The position numbers and the translations under genes are program-made. DNA of 64,000 bases from Ustulina deusta. Its lineage: Eukaryota > Ascomycota > Sordariomycetes > Xylariales > Xylariaceae. Location: the NCBI GenBank assembly GCA_023159155.1, contig JAJNNX010000049.1:310001-374000 (forward strand), given 5' to 3'. The notes under the pieces are model-generated. The model did no database searches and had not been told where the DNA came from. It saw nothing but the letters and a program-made list of their open reading frames with translations. Each line of letters starts with the position of its first letter. The stretch's first letter is position 1. Of this stretch, positions 33,947 through 43,909 are shown piece after piece.

Positions 33947-36900
33947 TCATTCCCTCTCCTGACCCCTATCAACGGGCTGAGCTCCAATCAGCCAACCGAC
34001 GCCCGATGCCAACGTACCAACAGCAGCCTCTCGTAATTGATCCCTCTTCCGGACCCGTGGTTGTCCAGGCGCTTCATCCAAGCCTGCTTCTGCATCATTT
34101 GCTCTCGATTGTCCACTACGTTGCAAACTCGACAGGGCTGAAAAGTTGTGCTGCGCTCTGGCCATGCTGGCTCTCGATAGGTCAAACAGCGACATGGGTG
34201 CCTCTTCAACATGTCGTGAAGACCTCGTGACATTCCTACCCACACCTGCGGGTACAGTACTACTAAATGCGCCAGGCATCGCTTGTAGATCGCCTCGATC
34301 ATCCCACGCCGATTCCTGTGCTTCTTCAGCTTTGATAGCAGCATTGAGCTCTTCCTCACATTTCCGAAAGACATTTAAAATCTCTTGTAAGGTTGCAGGC
34401 GGAGCAATACGCACTGCTGCCGAAAGACACTCAATCCGTTGTTCCAAGTGTCTTATGTCCAGATTCCCGCTAGCCGTTCCAATATGCGTCGGCTTCACCG
34501 TCCGGGTCGTGCGACGGTACTTACCAGCCTGCAACGCAGCTTTCCAGGAATACTCATCCGTTGTCTGAGTATCGGCATCCGAGGCGACCCGATTAACCAC
34601 ATAGGAATAAGCCGTTTCAAAGTCGTCCTCTGTCAATGCGGCATCCACACACATTGCCGTTATTCGTCTCCGGGTAGCTACATGATGCTTGGAGGGTGAT
34701 GTTAGGCTAATTTTCGATTGCTCTAGTTTGTCGCTAGCAAGAAGGCCAGCATCGACCATGTTAGATCCGATGTCAAGCAGATCCTGAATGTTGGTATAAC
34801 TCTTGGGATTCTGTTCCAACACTTTTTCGATGATCGAGACGGGGTCCGTACCAACTCTCAATACTACAGGAGTGAACGGCTCCCCCTTCTTCAGGACAAG
34901 GCGATACTCAGACAGGGCATGGGTCGCTCTTAGTAATGCTTCAATTCGTCTCGATGCAGGGTGTGTTTCCGCCAAAGTCTTGGGGAAGGAATGAATACTA
35001 GCCAAGGTATTAAGGCAAATTCCTATTGAGTGAAGATAATGACGGACTCACATATCATCACACTTCAGAAGCCCGCCACGCCCACGATGCGGGTTAGAAG
35101 CATTATCATACGCCTCCATTGCTGCAGCTACGACAGTATCTTGCAATACATGATTGTTGAGAGCCTTCTCGGGAGAGTCTTCATAGATTGACCTTGCGAG
35201 AGAGTAACCTAATTGCATGTAAGTTTCGCGCCTTAGGCACAAACATCTCTACAACCTACGTGTATTTGCTAGGAAGGCTTTGAGACACTCGATCTCGAGG
35301 AAATCTTTCTTTAGTCGACTAAAAATGCCATGAATCTGGACGTCAGCAGAGCCGTATGCTTCTTCGGCGCCCCAATCACGGAGCCAGAGAAGCTCATTCC
35401 TAGCACGAATCCAATACTTGTCATCGTTCTTGGGTCCATTCGTACTCAACGAGCGAATCAACCTGATTGCTTCAGCTTTCTGCTCCCGCTCATCCTGTAG
35501 GAAGGCTAGCTCTCCGGCTCGCCGCACGCTGCAAGGCGCCCCAGCTTTTGTGAGTATAAAGGCACTTAACGTCAAAACATGAAGGAGCTGTGTAGATGTC
35601 TGGTTTGGTGTAGTGAGATAGTTTGACTCCTCGAGCAAACCGTTTCGCATCAGTGAGGCACTTTTTGCAGAAATAAGGTCCTCGTTTTCTGTTTGCGTGA
35701 ACGGTGAGAGCAGAGAGGAAGCTACTTGTAGAGTTGGGCAGGGGTCTTGATCCAGGAGCGACATTATTTTTGTAATGATACTGTTGACTCCAGTAAGGGC
35801 ATCCACGGAGGCCTCTGGTATCAAATAAGCCGAAGCCAACGCTGCACGAGCAAATCTTTGTTCCAAGAGCCCCTGTGCCTCGTCATCCAGCCATTCGGAA
35901 CCGTAGCCTCCCAGATCAACGTCGCTCGGTCCATCCCACTGGTCCAAGGCTTTGACGGCTACTCTCCACAACACGGACGCTTGGGTAATAAGCCATTCGA
36001 GGACATGTTCCCAAGCCGGACAAGATACATGCCTAGTTCTTACACTTCCCGTGGGACTCTCCCTTTCTATGGAAGTATCCCATCTCGCATCGTTGTACAT
36101 CCATGGCCCTATTAATCCGCGAAGGTCCCTCCCGACGTGCGGCAAGTCCTCCTCGCGGACGCCAGTTTGCGACAGCAACAGAGCCACGGCTGCTCCGCTA
36201 TCTAAGCGCTCAAAAGATTCGAGTGTATGAGGGATGGGTTCGTGTGGATAATATTCGTAGTTGCGACGCAGCAAGGGCAGCAGGGCCGAAATGGTCCAAG
36301 TACGAATGCATGGTGCATGCTGGAGAAACGGCAGAATCAGGTCGGGAAGCTGGGTAAGAAGGCCCGCCTCTTGGTCGACGCGGTGAGCACGGTGGATCAG
36401 GAACAGTGACACGGGGTCCCGGAGTGCACTTGTGGGAGCATGGTCCCATGCGAGAGGAAGGAGATGTAGGCGCCGGGTCTTTTTCGCCGCTTCAGCATCG
36501 GTGATGTCCTGGACAGAGGACGAGTCGAATTGGATGGACAGGTCAGGTTCCGAGTATAAATCGCCCGACTCGATGCGCTCTACGAGCCCGACATACTCGC
36601 TCGGCCGAAGGGTCTCGGGCAGACACGTCAGAAGCACTCGCAGAATCAGCTCGGGCTGCAGCACATGGGGGTGATGGGCGACAAGCGCGGTCAAGCTCTG
36701 GGTGTCGCATCTGGCAGCGAAGTGGACAGCAAGCAGCAGGACTCTCGGTGGAGACAGGGAAGCTGTCATTTTCATGGAAGCCAAGGCATCCTGCCTTGTA
36801 ACTGATTCTGCGCAGCAAGGCGAGGACGGGGGACGGGCAAACGTGAGAGTCTCTATGAGAGAGTGCTGGCAAAGAGTTGTCGTGGTAGGTTCCCGGTTGG

Positions 36901-36949
36901 AAGTGTTGGTGTTGATGGAGGGTTGTGTGGGGTTGGGAATGGAACTCAT
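33947..36949 (-). CDS. SEC39: Sec39, Dsl1 tethering-complex subunit
   Basis: Exons 35260-36949, 35052-35208 and 33947-34997 give 965 residues with frame kept at both junctions. The N-terminal part has the Sec39 domain order: SPPRVLLLAVHFAARCDTQSLTALVAHH, LILRVLLTCLPETLRPSEYVGLVERI, then WEHVLEWLITQASVLWRVAVKALDQWDGP. The middle has DKYWIRARNELLWLRDWGAEE and FLEIECLKAFLANTRYSLARSIYE across the first splice. Later helices include QNPKSYTNIQDLLDIGSNMVDAGL and DDFETAYSYVVNRV. Sec39 is an alpha-solenoid that, with Dsl1 and Tip20, tethers Golgi-derived COPI vesicles to the ER. Length suits filamentous fungi. A Met 18 codons upstream (37003) is possible; MSSIPNPTQ is preferred because the extension contains an unlikely Cys/Arg run. 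Confidence 0.92.
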
Positions 36950-37340
36950 AGGCCCATTAAAGTAAAGCACCCATGTCCTCCGGGACCCACAGCAAAAAGA
37001 CAATTCACTACTACCTATGGCATGTAGGTATCACCTGACCCACATACGCTATATAGGGCCCTGTACACAGTGGTAACAGTGTTAGCTCTCCAACCATTCT
37101 ACAACTCAATATAACACCAGACCAGCCTTTTTTTGTTTGTCTTTTTTTCTTCTTTTTTGCCATATCGGGACTAGCGCCAATGCTACTTTTGCTCAGGCTC
37201 GGCTCAGTCCAATGTCAGTCATGTGGCCTGAGATGCCAGAGCTAGGACAATGTATACACGGTTATGCAAAGAAAACGGATTGAAAACAGAAAAACGGTCT
37301 CTTAGGCCGATGTGACTCGTGGCTTGTCGTGAATAGACAC
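36950..37340. promoter_or_regulatory. SEC39 promoter side
   Basis: About 390 nt. A T-rich tract at 37130-37160 and a TACCTA/TAGGTA pair near 37012-37030. It borders the relic pocket on the right. Confidence 0.5.
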
Positions 37341-38223
37341 ATGTCTGAATATCTTCGAGAAATCGAGCGGCTCCAGCATGAGCTAGAACAAGCAGAGGCG
37401 CGAGACGGAACAGCTCAGGCGCGAGGTCCAAGAGACCACGCTGGAAGAGTATTTACACAATTGCCACCTTCACATTTTCAAAGCTCTCCGAACTGCCGAC
37501 ACGTCCGTGTCCTCCACTGGACCTGCCACGAAAGTCGATGGCGAGCGCTACCCTATGTGGCTTCGTCGTTGGAGCGACTTTGCCAATCATCAGCGATACC
37601 ATTTCGACAAGATCAACAGGGCCTTTGGCGACAAGAGACTATTTCCTTAATCGATTGCTACCCGCGATAAAATAGAGGATGTCTGCCCGGATCCAGTAGT
37701 TACCGGGGAGGATATCGATACTTTCGAGAAAGTTGCAATCGAATCACCTGTACGACGGATATTTTAGAAGTTAGTCGACGTCGACCCTCACATATGCCAG
37801 ACATTCAACTTCACCGAGCTACGATTCAGTAACAACAGCCGCGAATTGAAGCGGCAGGGCGAAATCGGTCAGACGGGAGATTCGGAGCGGAGCCACGAAA
37901 TACAGAGTCGCCGACGGCGATCTAGGCCAAGCAAACGAGCCGTGTCCAAGCAGAAAGTCCAGCAGCCAAGCTACCCTGACGGACTGGGCCTCCGCAAGCA
38001 CCTGGGAGGTGGCGAGACATTGGCCTTCGTTTATGACTATAAGGCGGCTCATAAACTTAGGGTCAAAGATCTCAAGCCGGCTCTTGTCACAATATTGCTC
38101 GCTGGGATGGACGAAAGATTATTAGATCACCCTAGGTTAGAGATATTTGTCACTATGTTACTGAGTTTTTACCATTTATTCAATACCCAAATCCAATTCA
38201 GCTTGCGTAATACCCTTCCTTAA
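37341..38223 (+). pseudogene. Decayed fungal kinase-like / coiled-coil gene relic
   Basis: Coding similarity is spread over frames. The piece MSEYLREIERLQHELEQAEAR (37341-37405) shifts frame into ETEQLRREVQETTLEEYLHNCHLHIFKALRTADTS and on to WLRRWSDFANHQRYHFDKINRAFGDKRLFP, which ends at a TAA (37648-37650). Beyond it the sequence continues in a new frame (IEDVCPDPVVTGEDIDTFEKVAIESPVRRIF) to a TAG at 37765-37767, then runs on through FNFTELRFSNNSREL to FVYDYKAAHKLRVKDLKPAL. At least one frameshift and two stops therefore break the gene. The order (N-terminal coiled coil, EEYLHxCH, WxxFxxxQ, YKAAHKL) matches a family common in Pezizomycotina that is often annotated as having a protein-kinase-like C-terminal domain. 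That domain itself is missing here. Family naming is from memory of the motif order and is moderate. Confidence 0.65.
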
Positions 38224-38247
38224 TCAAGAACTTCCTTACTTCCTACT

Positions 38248-39049
38248 TAACCCTCCTCCTCTTCGCTTCCCTTAACGCCCTTTTCAGCCTTGGCATCACC
38301 ATTCCATGCCAAGTTTAGACATTCCCGATACATACAGAAACGTCAGTCAAACCAATTTCTCACTCGGAGAATCAGTGAGACCAACGCCCTACCGTAATAG
38401 CAACAGTCAGCAAAGATAGTCCAAATAGTCTAGGAAGGTGCCCATTCTTACCCTCTCGGATGTTGTAGCCAGCATCTTTCCAATGTTGCTCACCCCCAAA
38501 TGTACCGATATAATACTGGACAAAGGCGGGGGTGGCATTGCTCATCTCGGCCGTGGATGGGAACTGTCTGTGAGAAGCGCACCACTGAAGAAGAAAATTA
38601 ATGTCCCTGGAATCAGTTCTTTTCTTGTCGTCCGTGGCCCGCCCAAGCAATGAGCCGCACTTAGCGTTCAAGAGCAAGGCGGGCTTCAGTACTCGGACGC
38701 CTCCAACGTCATACGTCGGGGTACGCGCAGTGAACTCTTCTTTGAAGAGAGCCGGTGGGGTGAGAATTTCAACCTCAATGTTCGGTTCCGATCTATAGGT
38801 CGTGTGTTAAGTTCGTTTATCGATAGAGAAGTAGGTCTCCTTTTGCTTGAGTAGAGCCCTGGCTGCTTTCGTCTCCCCCTTCGGCACGACAAAGTCGACG
38901 TCCTCCGTTAAGCGAACGGACCCCAACATCGTGCAAGCTGCGCCGCCGACGATGGCATAGTGGGTATTTCCCAACGCCCCAGCGACTGCCTGCACTGCTG
39001 CATTAGTCTGCTGGAGAGTAGGATACTTCTTGTTGCTTGCGGTGCTCAT
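38248..39049 (-). pseudogene. Nucleotidyltransferase-fold (AbiEii/MNT-like) gene with in-frame stop
   Basis: Starting at 39049, the frame gives MSTASNKKYPTLQQTNAAVQ and then HYAIVGGAACTMLGSVRLTEDVDFVVP, the classical nucleotidyltransferase active-site pattern: GG followed some 10-15 residues later by D-x-D. A TAA at 38807-38809 stops it at residue 80. In exactly the same frame the sequence then resumes with TTYRSEPNIEVEILTPPALFKEEF, VGGVRVLKPALLLNAKCGSLLGR and DSRDINFLLQWCASH, the natural continuation of the domain. No GT donor lies close upstream of the stop, so an intron that would remove it is unlikely. The tail after GYNIREG meets a GTAAGA donor-like site, and an acidic Lys/Glu-rich end may lie as far as 38248. 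Either a recently killed gene or a single-base error or polymorphism. Function unknown; such proteins in fungi are uncharacterised. Confidence 0.75.
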
Positions 39050-39268
39050 GTCTATGTGCTCGTTAGGCTTTACCTAGTAAATAGAAGCACATTCGCACAA
39101 TACACACTTACCTAGATGATCGAAGTGGTGAAAAGTATAATTAACAATCCCTCGGGATCCTGACAAGGAACTGAATGGCGTATCTCATGAAGGAGACAAC
39201 TAGACTGGCGGTTGACTGTTACTTTATAGACGAAGCTTCGTAGCTAGACAGTGGGGCTAGGTCCAGCA

Positions 39269-39560
39269 CGCCTTGCCCCGGGTTATCATCCAATGTTGGG
39301 TTTTTAGGTTTTCGAAGCTGCTTTGAGCAGTGAATTGCAGCCTTTGGAGCGATATGGACATCTTGAAGATAGACAGATGCCTAAGTCATTGGCCATGACC
39401 CGGTCCAGAGTTGGTGCTAGCGAATGTGAAACCAACATAGAACCAACATAGAACCAACAGAACCAACAGAACCAACATTGGATCATAAACCGGGGCAAGG
39501 CGAGCTGTTCAGGATGTCCATGTCGTTCCAAAGGCTGCAATTCACTGCTTGAAGCAGTTT
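39269..39560. repeat. Rearranged inverted-repeat modules X-Y / X'-Y'
   Basis: Module X (39269-39299, CCTTGCCCCGGGTTATCATC then CAATGTTGG) recurs reverse-complemented at 39473-39504. Module Y (about 39318-39366, containing GCAGTGAATTGCAGCCTTTG) recurs reverse-complemented at about 39511-39558. The order on the + strand is X, Y, spacer, X', Y' rather than the mirror order of a simple hairpin. Copies of Y differ mainly by transitions. Confidence 0.8.
39427..39480. repeat. GAACCAACA(TA) minisatellite
   Basis: Five adjoining copies of a 9-11-nt unit, GAACCAACA with or without TA, between modules Y and X'. Confidence 0.85.
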
Positions 39561-39810
39561 CGAGAGAGAATGAGGTGGTTCGCAAAGTGGTTCCGCCAAG
39601 GAAGCCTGGCATTAGATGCTAACGACACTTTAACAAGGTGGACACCACAGCCAGTGATTGGCTAACAAACGTGAATATATTATGGCTGGGCTGCCGTACT
39701 GCGACGATGGTCTCCTCTAAGCGCGCGCAAGCTACCTGACATGGGGTCGGCATTGCACGGGAGCATATCGTCGTTGAAATTCAAAGCTGCTAGCCTATTA
39801 CTAATCATTA

Positions 39811-39868
39811 TCACTGGACACCAACCTAGTGAAGGGTAGGTGCATAACCACTAGACCAAAGTACCTTT
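39811..39868 (-). pseudogene. tRNA-Glu-like relic
   Basis: On the minus strand TGGTCTAGTGG matches a tRNA A box (D-arm) and is followed by ACCTA, a loop with TTC, and TAGGT, which pairs perfectly as an anticodon stem. The T-arm (GGTTCGA) and the closing acceptor strand are not present, so it is not a working tRNA. It could be a decayed tRNA or the head of a tRNA-derived SINE. Confidence 0.3.
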
Positions 39869-40370
39869 CGCGAGCGTGCTGTCTCGAAGGACGCTATCTA
39901 ATGAATGTTTTTTGTTCTGTATATAAGCCCACGCATCAGTAGGTATTCCCAAACTTTATTTTAATGTAAATGGTTCGTATACGGGTAAGTTGTACGGGTA
40001 AGTTATAATGCTCGCGCGCGGATGGAGGTTGTATAAGCAACCTTGGAAGTATGTTGTGCGAGCATAGAGCTTGGGATGCAGCCTGGAGTAGTGTACACTA
40101 GGCCGCGCTTGTGGGGAGGGATAGGCCGTGCTAAATATGCCCCGCAGGACATGGGTGCCAAGGTATGATATCCACTATCTAGACTTCGCGCCAGAGTTGG
40201 AAGTTCTTTTCACACTTGTTATTGAACCCGCCAAAACACCTGCATAACATTGGCTTTTTATCCGGTTCTAACCAAAGCGTTTGAAAACGCCGGGTCTAAC
40301 AAGCGCACTGTTCGAGAATTATATATTTCCAAAAAAAAAAAAAATTTTACATCAACAGCAGCCATTTCCA

Positions 40371-41252
40371 ATGGAATACCCGAGGCAAGCGCCTTGCAGA
40401 ATCCTGCTCAAACGATCAGTCCCCAGCATGGTCTGGTTCGAGGATGCTGTTGCACGTTACGGTGTCCCTACTGTTGTCTTTGACCTACATCTCATTGTTC
40501 CAAATATTTCAGAGGCAGCAGCTATCCTTCGAGAATCAGGCTGGTCGCCCGAATCTCCCAACGAGTACTCTTTCTTGCTTACGACAACATCAATGCGATG
40601 GGAGCGTTTATTATCGCCCATGACGCCCTCAACTAGGAACAACTATCAAGACCCTATCCAATTTCTTGAGAGTCACCCGCCAGGACCACCTCCGCTTCCA
40701 CAAGGGATCCCCGCCTGGAGAGTAGCTACAGTCCTGTTCTCAGCTACCGAGTGGGGGATTAAGGCAGAGATGCTCCTAAACGCCTGCGAGCATGAATTCT
40801 ATCCATTTTTGCCCTTACTAGTCGATATGTTGATCAACCAACTACTAAATACTCACTTTGAAAGCGGTATCCATGGTCAAATCAGCGTCATGTTAGCCTA
40901 TCTATATGGCCACGTTCCAGAATTAAAGGATAAAAACTTTGCAAACAAACTGGATTCCGTACATCGGCAATTTCATCTTGACTGCGTATCAAAGCAACTA
41001 AGCCTGTGGACAATTCCGTTTGTGGAACATGAGCGCCAAATTCGCGACCTGATACGAATGGAAGGGTATGAGCTTCGCGACTGCTCCGCCATTCGAACTC
41101 CCGACAACCAGATCTTATTCGCCGGTTATCTCCCTGAGGAGCTGAGGAGAGAACGTGCTGCTCTCAGGGCCGACGATCCCTCACCAGAACAGGAAGAAAA
41201 CTTTTCAGACGAAGGCGAAGAACAAGAGGAAGATGGGAACAGAGTCGAGTGA
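40371..41252 (+). CDS. Distant nucleotidyltransferase-like fungal protein
   Basis: Intronless, 293 residues from MEYPRQAPCRILLKRS to EEDGNRVE. The frame is open further upstream through an A-run, but the leader is low-complexity. The opening VPSMVWFEDAVARYGVPTVVFDLHLIVPNISEAAAIL resembles the core of a fungal family related in layout to nucleotidyltransferases: a helix, then a strand with spaced acidic or His residues, then a P-N-I/D turn and a helix. The usual GG-S motif is not visible and the catalytic aspartates are doubtful, so it may be inactive or a regulatory relative. The central stretch YPFLPLLVDMLINQLL and YLYGHVPELKDKNFANKLDSVHRQFHLDCVS is helical. The C-terminus is very acidic. 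It lies 1.3 kb from the broken nucleotidyltransferase gene. Function unknown. Confidence 0.7.
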   Translation: MEYPRQAPCRILLKRSVPSMVWFEDAVARYGVPTVVFDLHLIVPNISEAAAILRESGWSPESPNEYSFLLTTTSMRWERLLSPMTPSTRNNYQDPIQFLESHPPGPPPLPQGIPAWRVATVLFSATEWGIKAEMLLNACEHEFYPFLPLLVDMLINQLLNTHFESGIHGQISVMLAYLYGHVPELKDKNFANKLDSVHRQFHLDCVSKQLSLWTIPFVEHERQIRDLIRMEGYELRDCSAIRTPDNQILFAGYLPEELRRERAALRADDPSPEQEENFSDEGEEQEEDGNRVE

Positions 41253-42021
41253 GAGGGCTGTAAGTTATCGTTCTTATTGAAACTCGGTAGAAGAATAACC
41301 AAGAATGAATACCAAAAAAAGACTTGGAGGATATAGCATGCAATTTAGCGATAGCTCTGTTGGGCATCGTGATAATAACCACGCCCTAAGCATCGTGGCC
41401 AGAAACGTACGTAGTAAATGGGTGATAATAGAACGCGCGCTGCGCTGGTGACAGCTTCAGCAAAGAACAGGCTTGGATTAGTACAATTGAACTCGGTCTA
41501 TGTATGTAGCAGTACCAGCTTGAATTAGGTACCGGCAGTTTGTATTCAAGCTGGGCGGGCTGGTACAACTGCGAAAATAGGGCCATCATTGCCCCCTAAA
41601 AGCAACTTCCGAGGATGTCGGTCGCGAGCAACGCAACAAAACCGTTTTGGTAGGTTGGTATCCCAATTAGGAACATCGCATTAAAACCCATCACACCTGC
41701 TCTTTTGTCCAGATTGCGGGCGGGCAGCTCTAGTGCGTGGTGTGGATTAGGGAGGAAGCGGGGGTGGTTATAACGCTCTCCGGCGCACAACACTTCCCGG
41801 ACCAATCAGCACCTAGGTAGCCCGATCTCTACCTTACACCCGCAGTGCGTGCAGCAACCTTGAATTCACCTCTCTCCAGCAGCCGACTGCCTACGACATT
41901 CATTCCATCCCCGTAAGCTATAAACCACAATCAACGACACCGACCTGTGCCGCTCCAATTGAGCCCCCGTCAACCCTCGAGCCCACAGAATTCGTCGAGT
42001 GTCCTCTCGCCCATTGCCGCC
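41253..42021. other. Spacer and NDUFS5 leader
   Basis: About 770 nt. The last ~200 nt are the likely 5' leader of the complex I gene, with a TACCTA-type word near 41810. Nothing else supported. Confidence 0.55.
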
Positions 42022-42477
42022 ATGGCCTCTGGATACGGTTTGCACGGAGGTCTGTCTCCAACGAAGTCCCAATCGACCGCGAGAGCAGCGACCGCTAACC
42101 CGTGCAATCGACACTCACAGGCCCCGGCCGATGCTTTCCCTTCTGGCAGGAGGTCCTCGCCTGCTATATCGTCAACACGTCGTCCGAGGATGACACGGGC
42201 AAGAAGCAGTGTTCTCCCGTGCTCGAGGACTACTACGAGTGTCTGCACCACAAGAAGGAGGTTAGTCCTATCCCCGGCCGCCCCCGTCTGCCGAAGGACA
42301 TGGTTGCTAACCGGCTGGCAACCCCCGTGACAGGCCGCGAGAGTCAGGCAACTGCAGGCTGCCTACAGAAAAGCGGAAGCTTCGTCAGCGCGAGATAATG
42401 CCCCGAGCGCCGGTCAGATAAGGAATCTGGGCTTGCTCGACAAGGAGGAGGACACGAAAAAGGTGCTAGGACGTTGA
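42022..42477 (+). CDS. NDUFS5: Complex I subunit NDUFS5 (15-kDa type, twin CX9C)
   Basis: Exons 42022-42049, 42121-42260 and 42334-42477 give 103 residues. The twin CX9C motif is CFPFWQEVLAC (14-24) and CSPVLEDYYEC (40-50), followed by the basic LHHKKEAARVRQLQAAYRKAE helix. Twin-CX9C proteins are imported into the intermembrane space by the Mia40 relay; NDUFS5 is an accessory subunit on the intermembrane-space face of NADH:ubiquinone oxidoreductase. The short N-terminus MASGYGLHGGPGRCFPFW matches the family. All three junctions keep frame. Confidence 0.92.
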
Positions 42478-43909
42478 TGAGTGTTCTGTCAGTCCGTGTC
42501 TACCACATTTCCCCGATTGGTACGTGTACATAGTAGGTGGGCTACGGGTGGAATCGATGAACATGCATTCCATTAGAAATAAACTGGTGCGTTAGCATGG
42601 CACTATTGGTCCTTCCCTCGAAGGTGTTGTCCGACGATAATCCCCAGTGTGCCCTGATGTATGAGAAAGGGGATGGTAGGAGGATGAGTATTCATTCGAC
42701 AAATGACCCAGATTGCCCTCTAACGCATATAGCTCTCCCCTAGTCTACCACCAGGATCTAGGCGAACATGGGTATTGATGACCTATCACGGACTCAATGG
42801 ACCTAGTTTGTCTACAATAGGAGACCGACCTAAGCACATAAAATCGAGTTGTTTAGGTCAGCCCCAATTTTTCGCTCTTGCGAAGGTTCTCTCTTTCCGG
42901 ATGGCAAACCTACTCCTAGGAATTCTTCAATGGAGAGGATGCTAGCAGCCTTAAACCTATCATTTACGATATGGTCCAATGATACTCAGGGTTCAATATA
43001 TTATCTGCTCAAGAATATCTGGTCATAGCACGTAACCTACCCGCTTTCCCCACGAGACGCCTGGATATCATATCTTTTTGTGACACCATGTGGAGGGAAC
43101 AGAAGGGGGAAGATGGAAGGGACTTTACGATACGAGCGCCTGCACTCTTCCCCCTCCTGAGAGAGGCGAGAAAAACACCGGGAAGCAGGGGAGCAGGAGA
43201 ACCGGGAAAGAAAGGGAAACGGTGTCTATGAAGTCAACCTAGGGTCAGATAAATGTTGAAGGGGAAGCTTGCACATACCTATGAATGTAGTGCTTAGTCC
43301 AAAGGTGCCACTGCTTATACCATACTTATACTACAACTACCTGCCTACTAGTTAGGCGGAGCACATGTGCACCACAGACAAGAGCATCCTTCCTGTACTT
43401 ACTTGGTTAAGTATCTACCTATTGGCAACACCTGACATCACATTTGAAGTTGGCACTCACTTCAATCATTGGGTGAGCAGCAGAAGGCACTACCTGCCCT
43501 CTCTCTCCTTCTCTGTTTATCCTTCCTTCTCTGTTCACCGTGGTGGCTTCACTATTTGCAGCCTTATTATTCCCTTCCTCCTCTTTCCTCTTCTGTCCCT
43601 CTTCTCTCCCTCTTCTCTCTCTCCCCCCCTTCACGCCTACCTTTTACTCACACACTCCACAGGTCTTCCCGACAATCCAATAATCTTGTCACCTTGAATC
43701 TTGTTCCTCTCCAAGTTTCCCTGCCTCCTCTTCGATATGTGTGTTCTGCCTGACATCTTCCAAGCAAGAACTTCATAATCAACACAAAGTACGAGCCCCA
43801 CGGACCGACATTTTGTGCTGCGTTGCGCATCTTCTTTGCATCGTATTTTTCCCGCGCGACCTGTGTCCCCCCGCCTCTTACCTTGACGTTCATTTGCATC
43901 ACAGTCAGT
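42478..43909. other. Gene-free stretch with polypyrimidine leader
   Basis: 1.43 kb. The first part is the NDUFS5 3' flank. From about 43490 to 43660 the + strand is almost pure C/T, the probable promoter/leader of the downstream DUF7918-type gene. No domain-bearing ORF was seen. Confidence 0.55.

Larger units (their letters stand above)
39050..40370. other. Repeat- and relic-bearing spacer
   Basis: 1.3 kb between two nucleotidyltransferase-like genes. It holds inverted-repeat modules (39269-39560), a minisatellite (39427-39480), a tRNA-like relic (39811-39868) and a 14-base A run (40331-40344). The 102-residue minus frame at 39304-39612 lies entirely within the repeats and is not a credible gene. 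Confidence 0.6.

Noticed and set aside
38686..38892. 68-residue minus frame
   Set aside because: Out-of-phase shadow of the broken nucleotidyltransferase gene.
39427..39480. CRISPR-like short repeats
   Set aside because: Adjoining minisatellite units without spacers, in a fungal nuclear genome.
39304..39612. 102-residue minus frame
   Set aside because: Entirely made of the repeat modules and the minisatellite (Cys-Trp-Phe repeats); no sign of a real protein.
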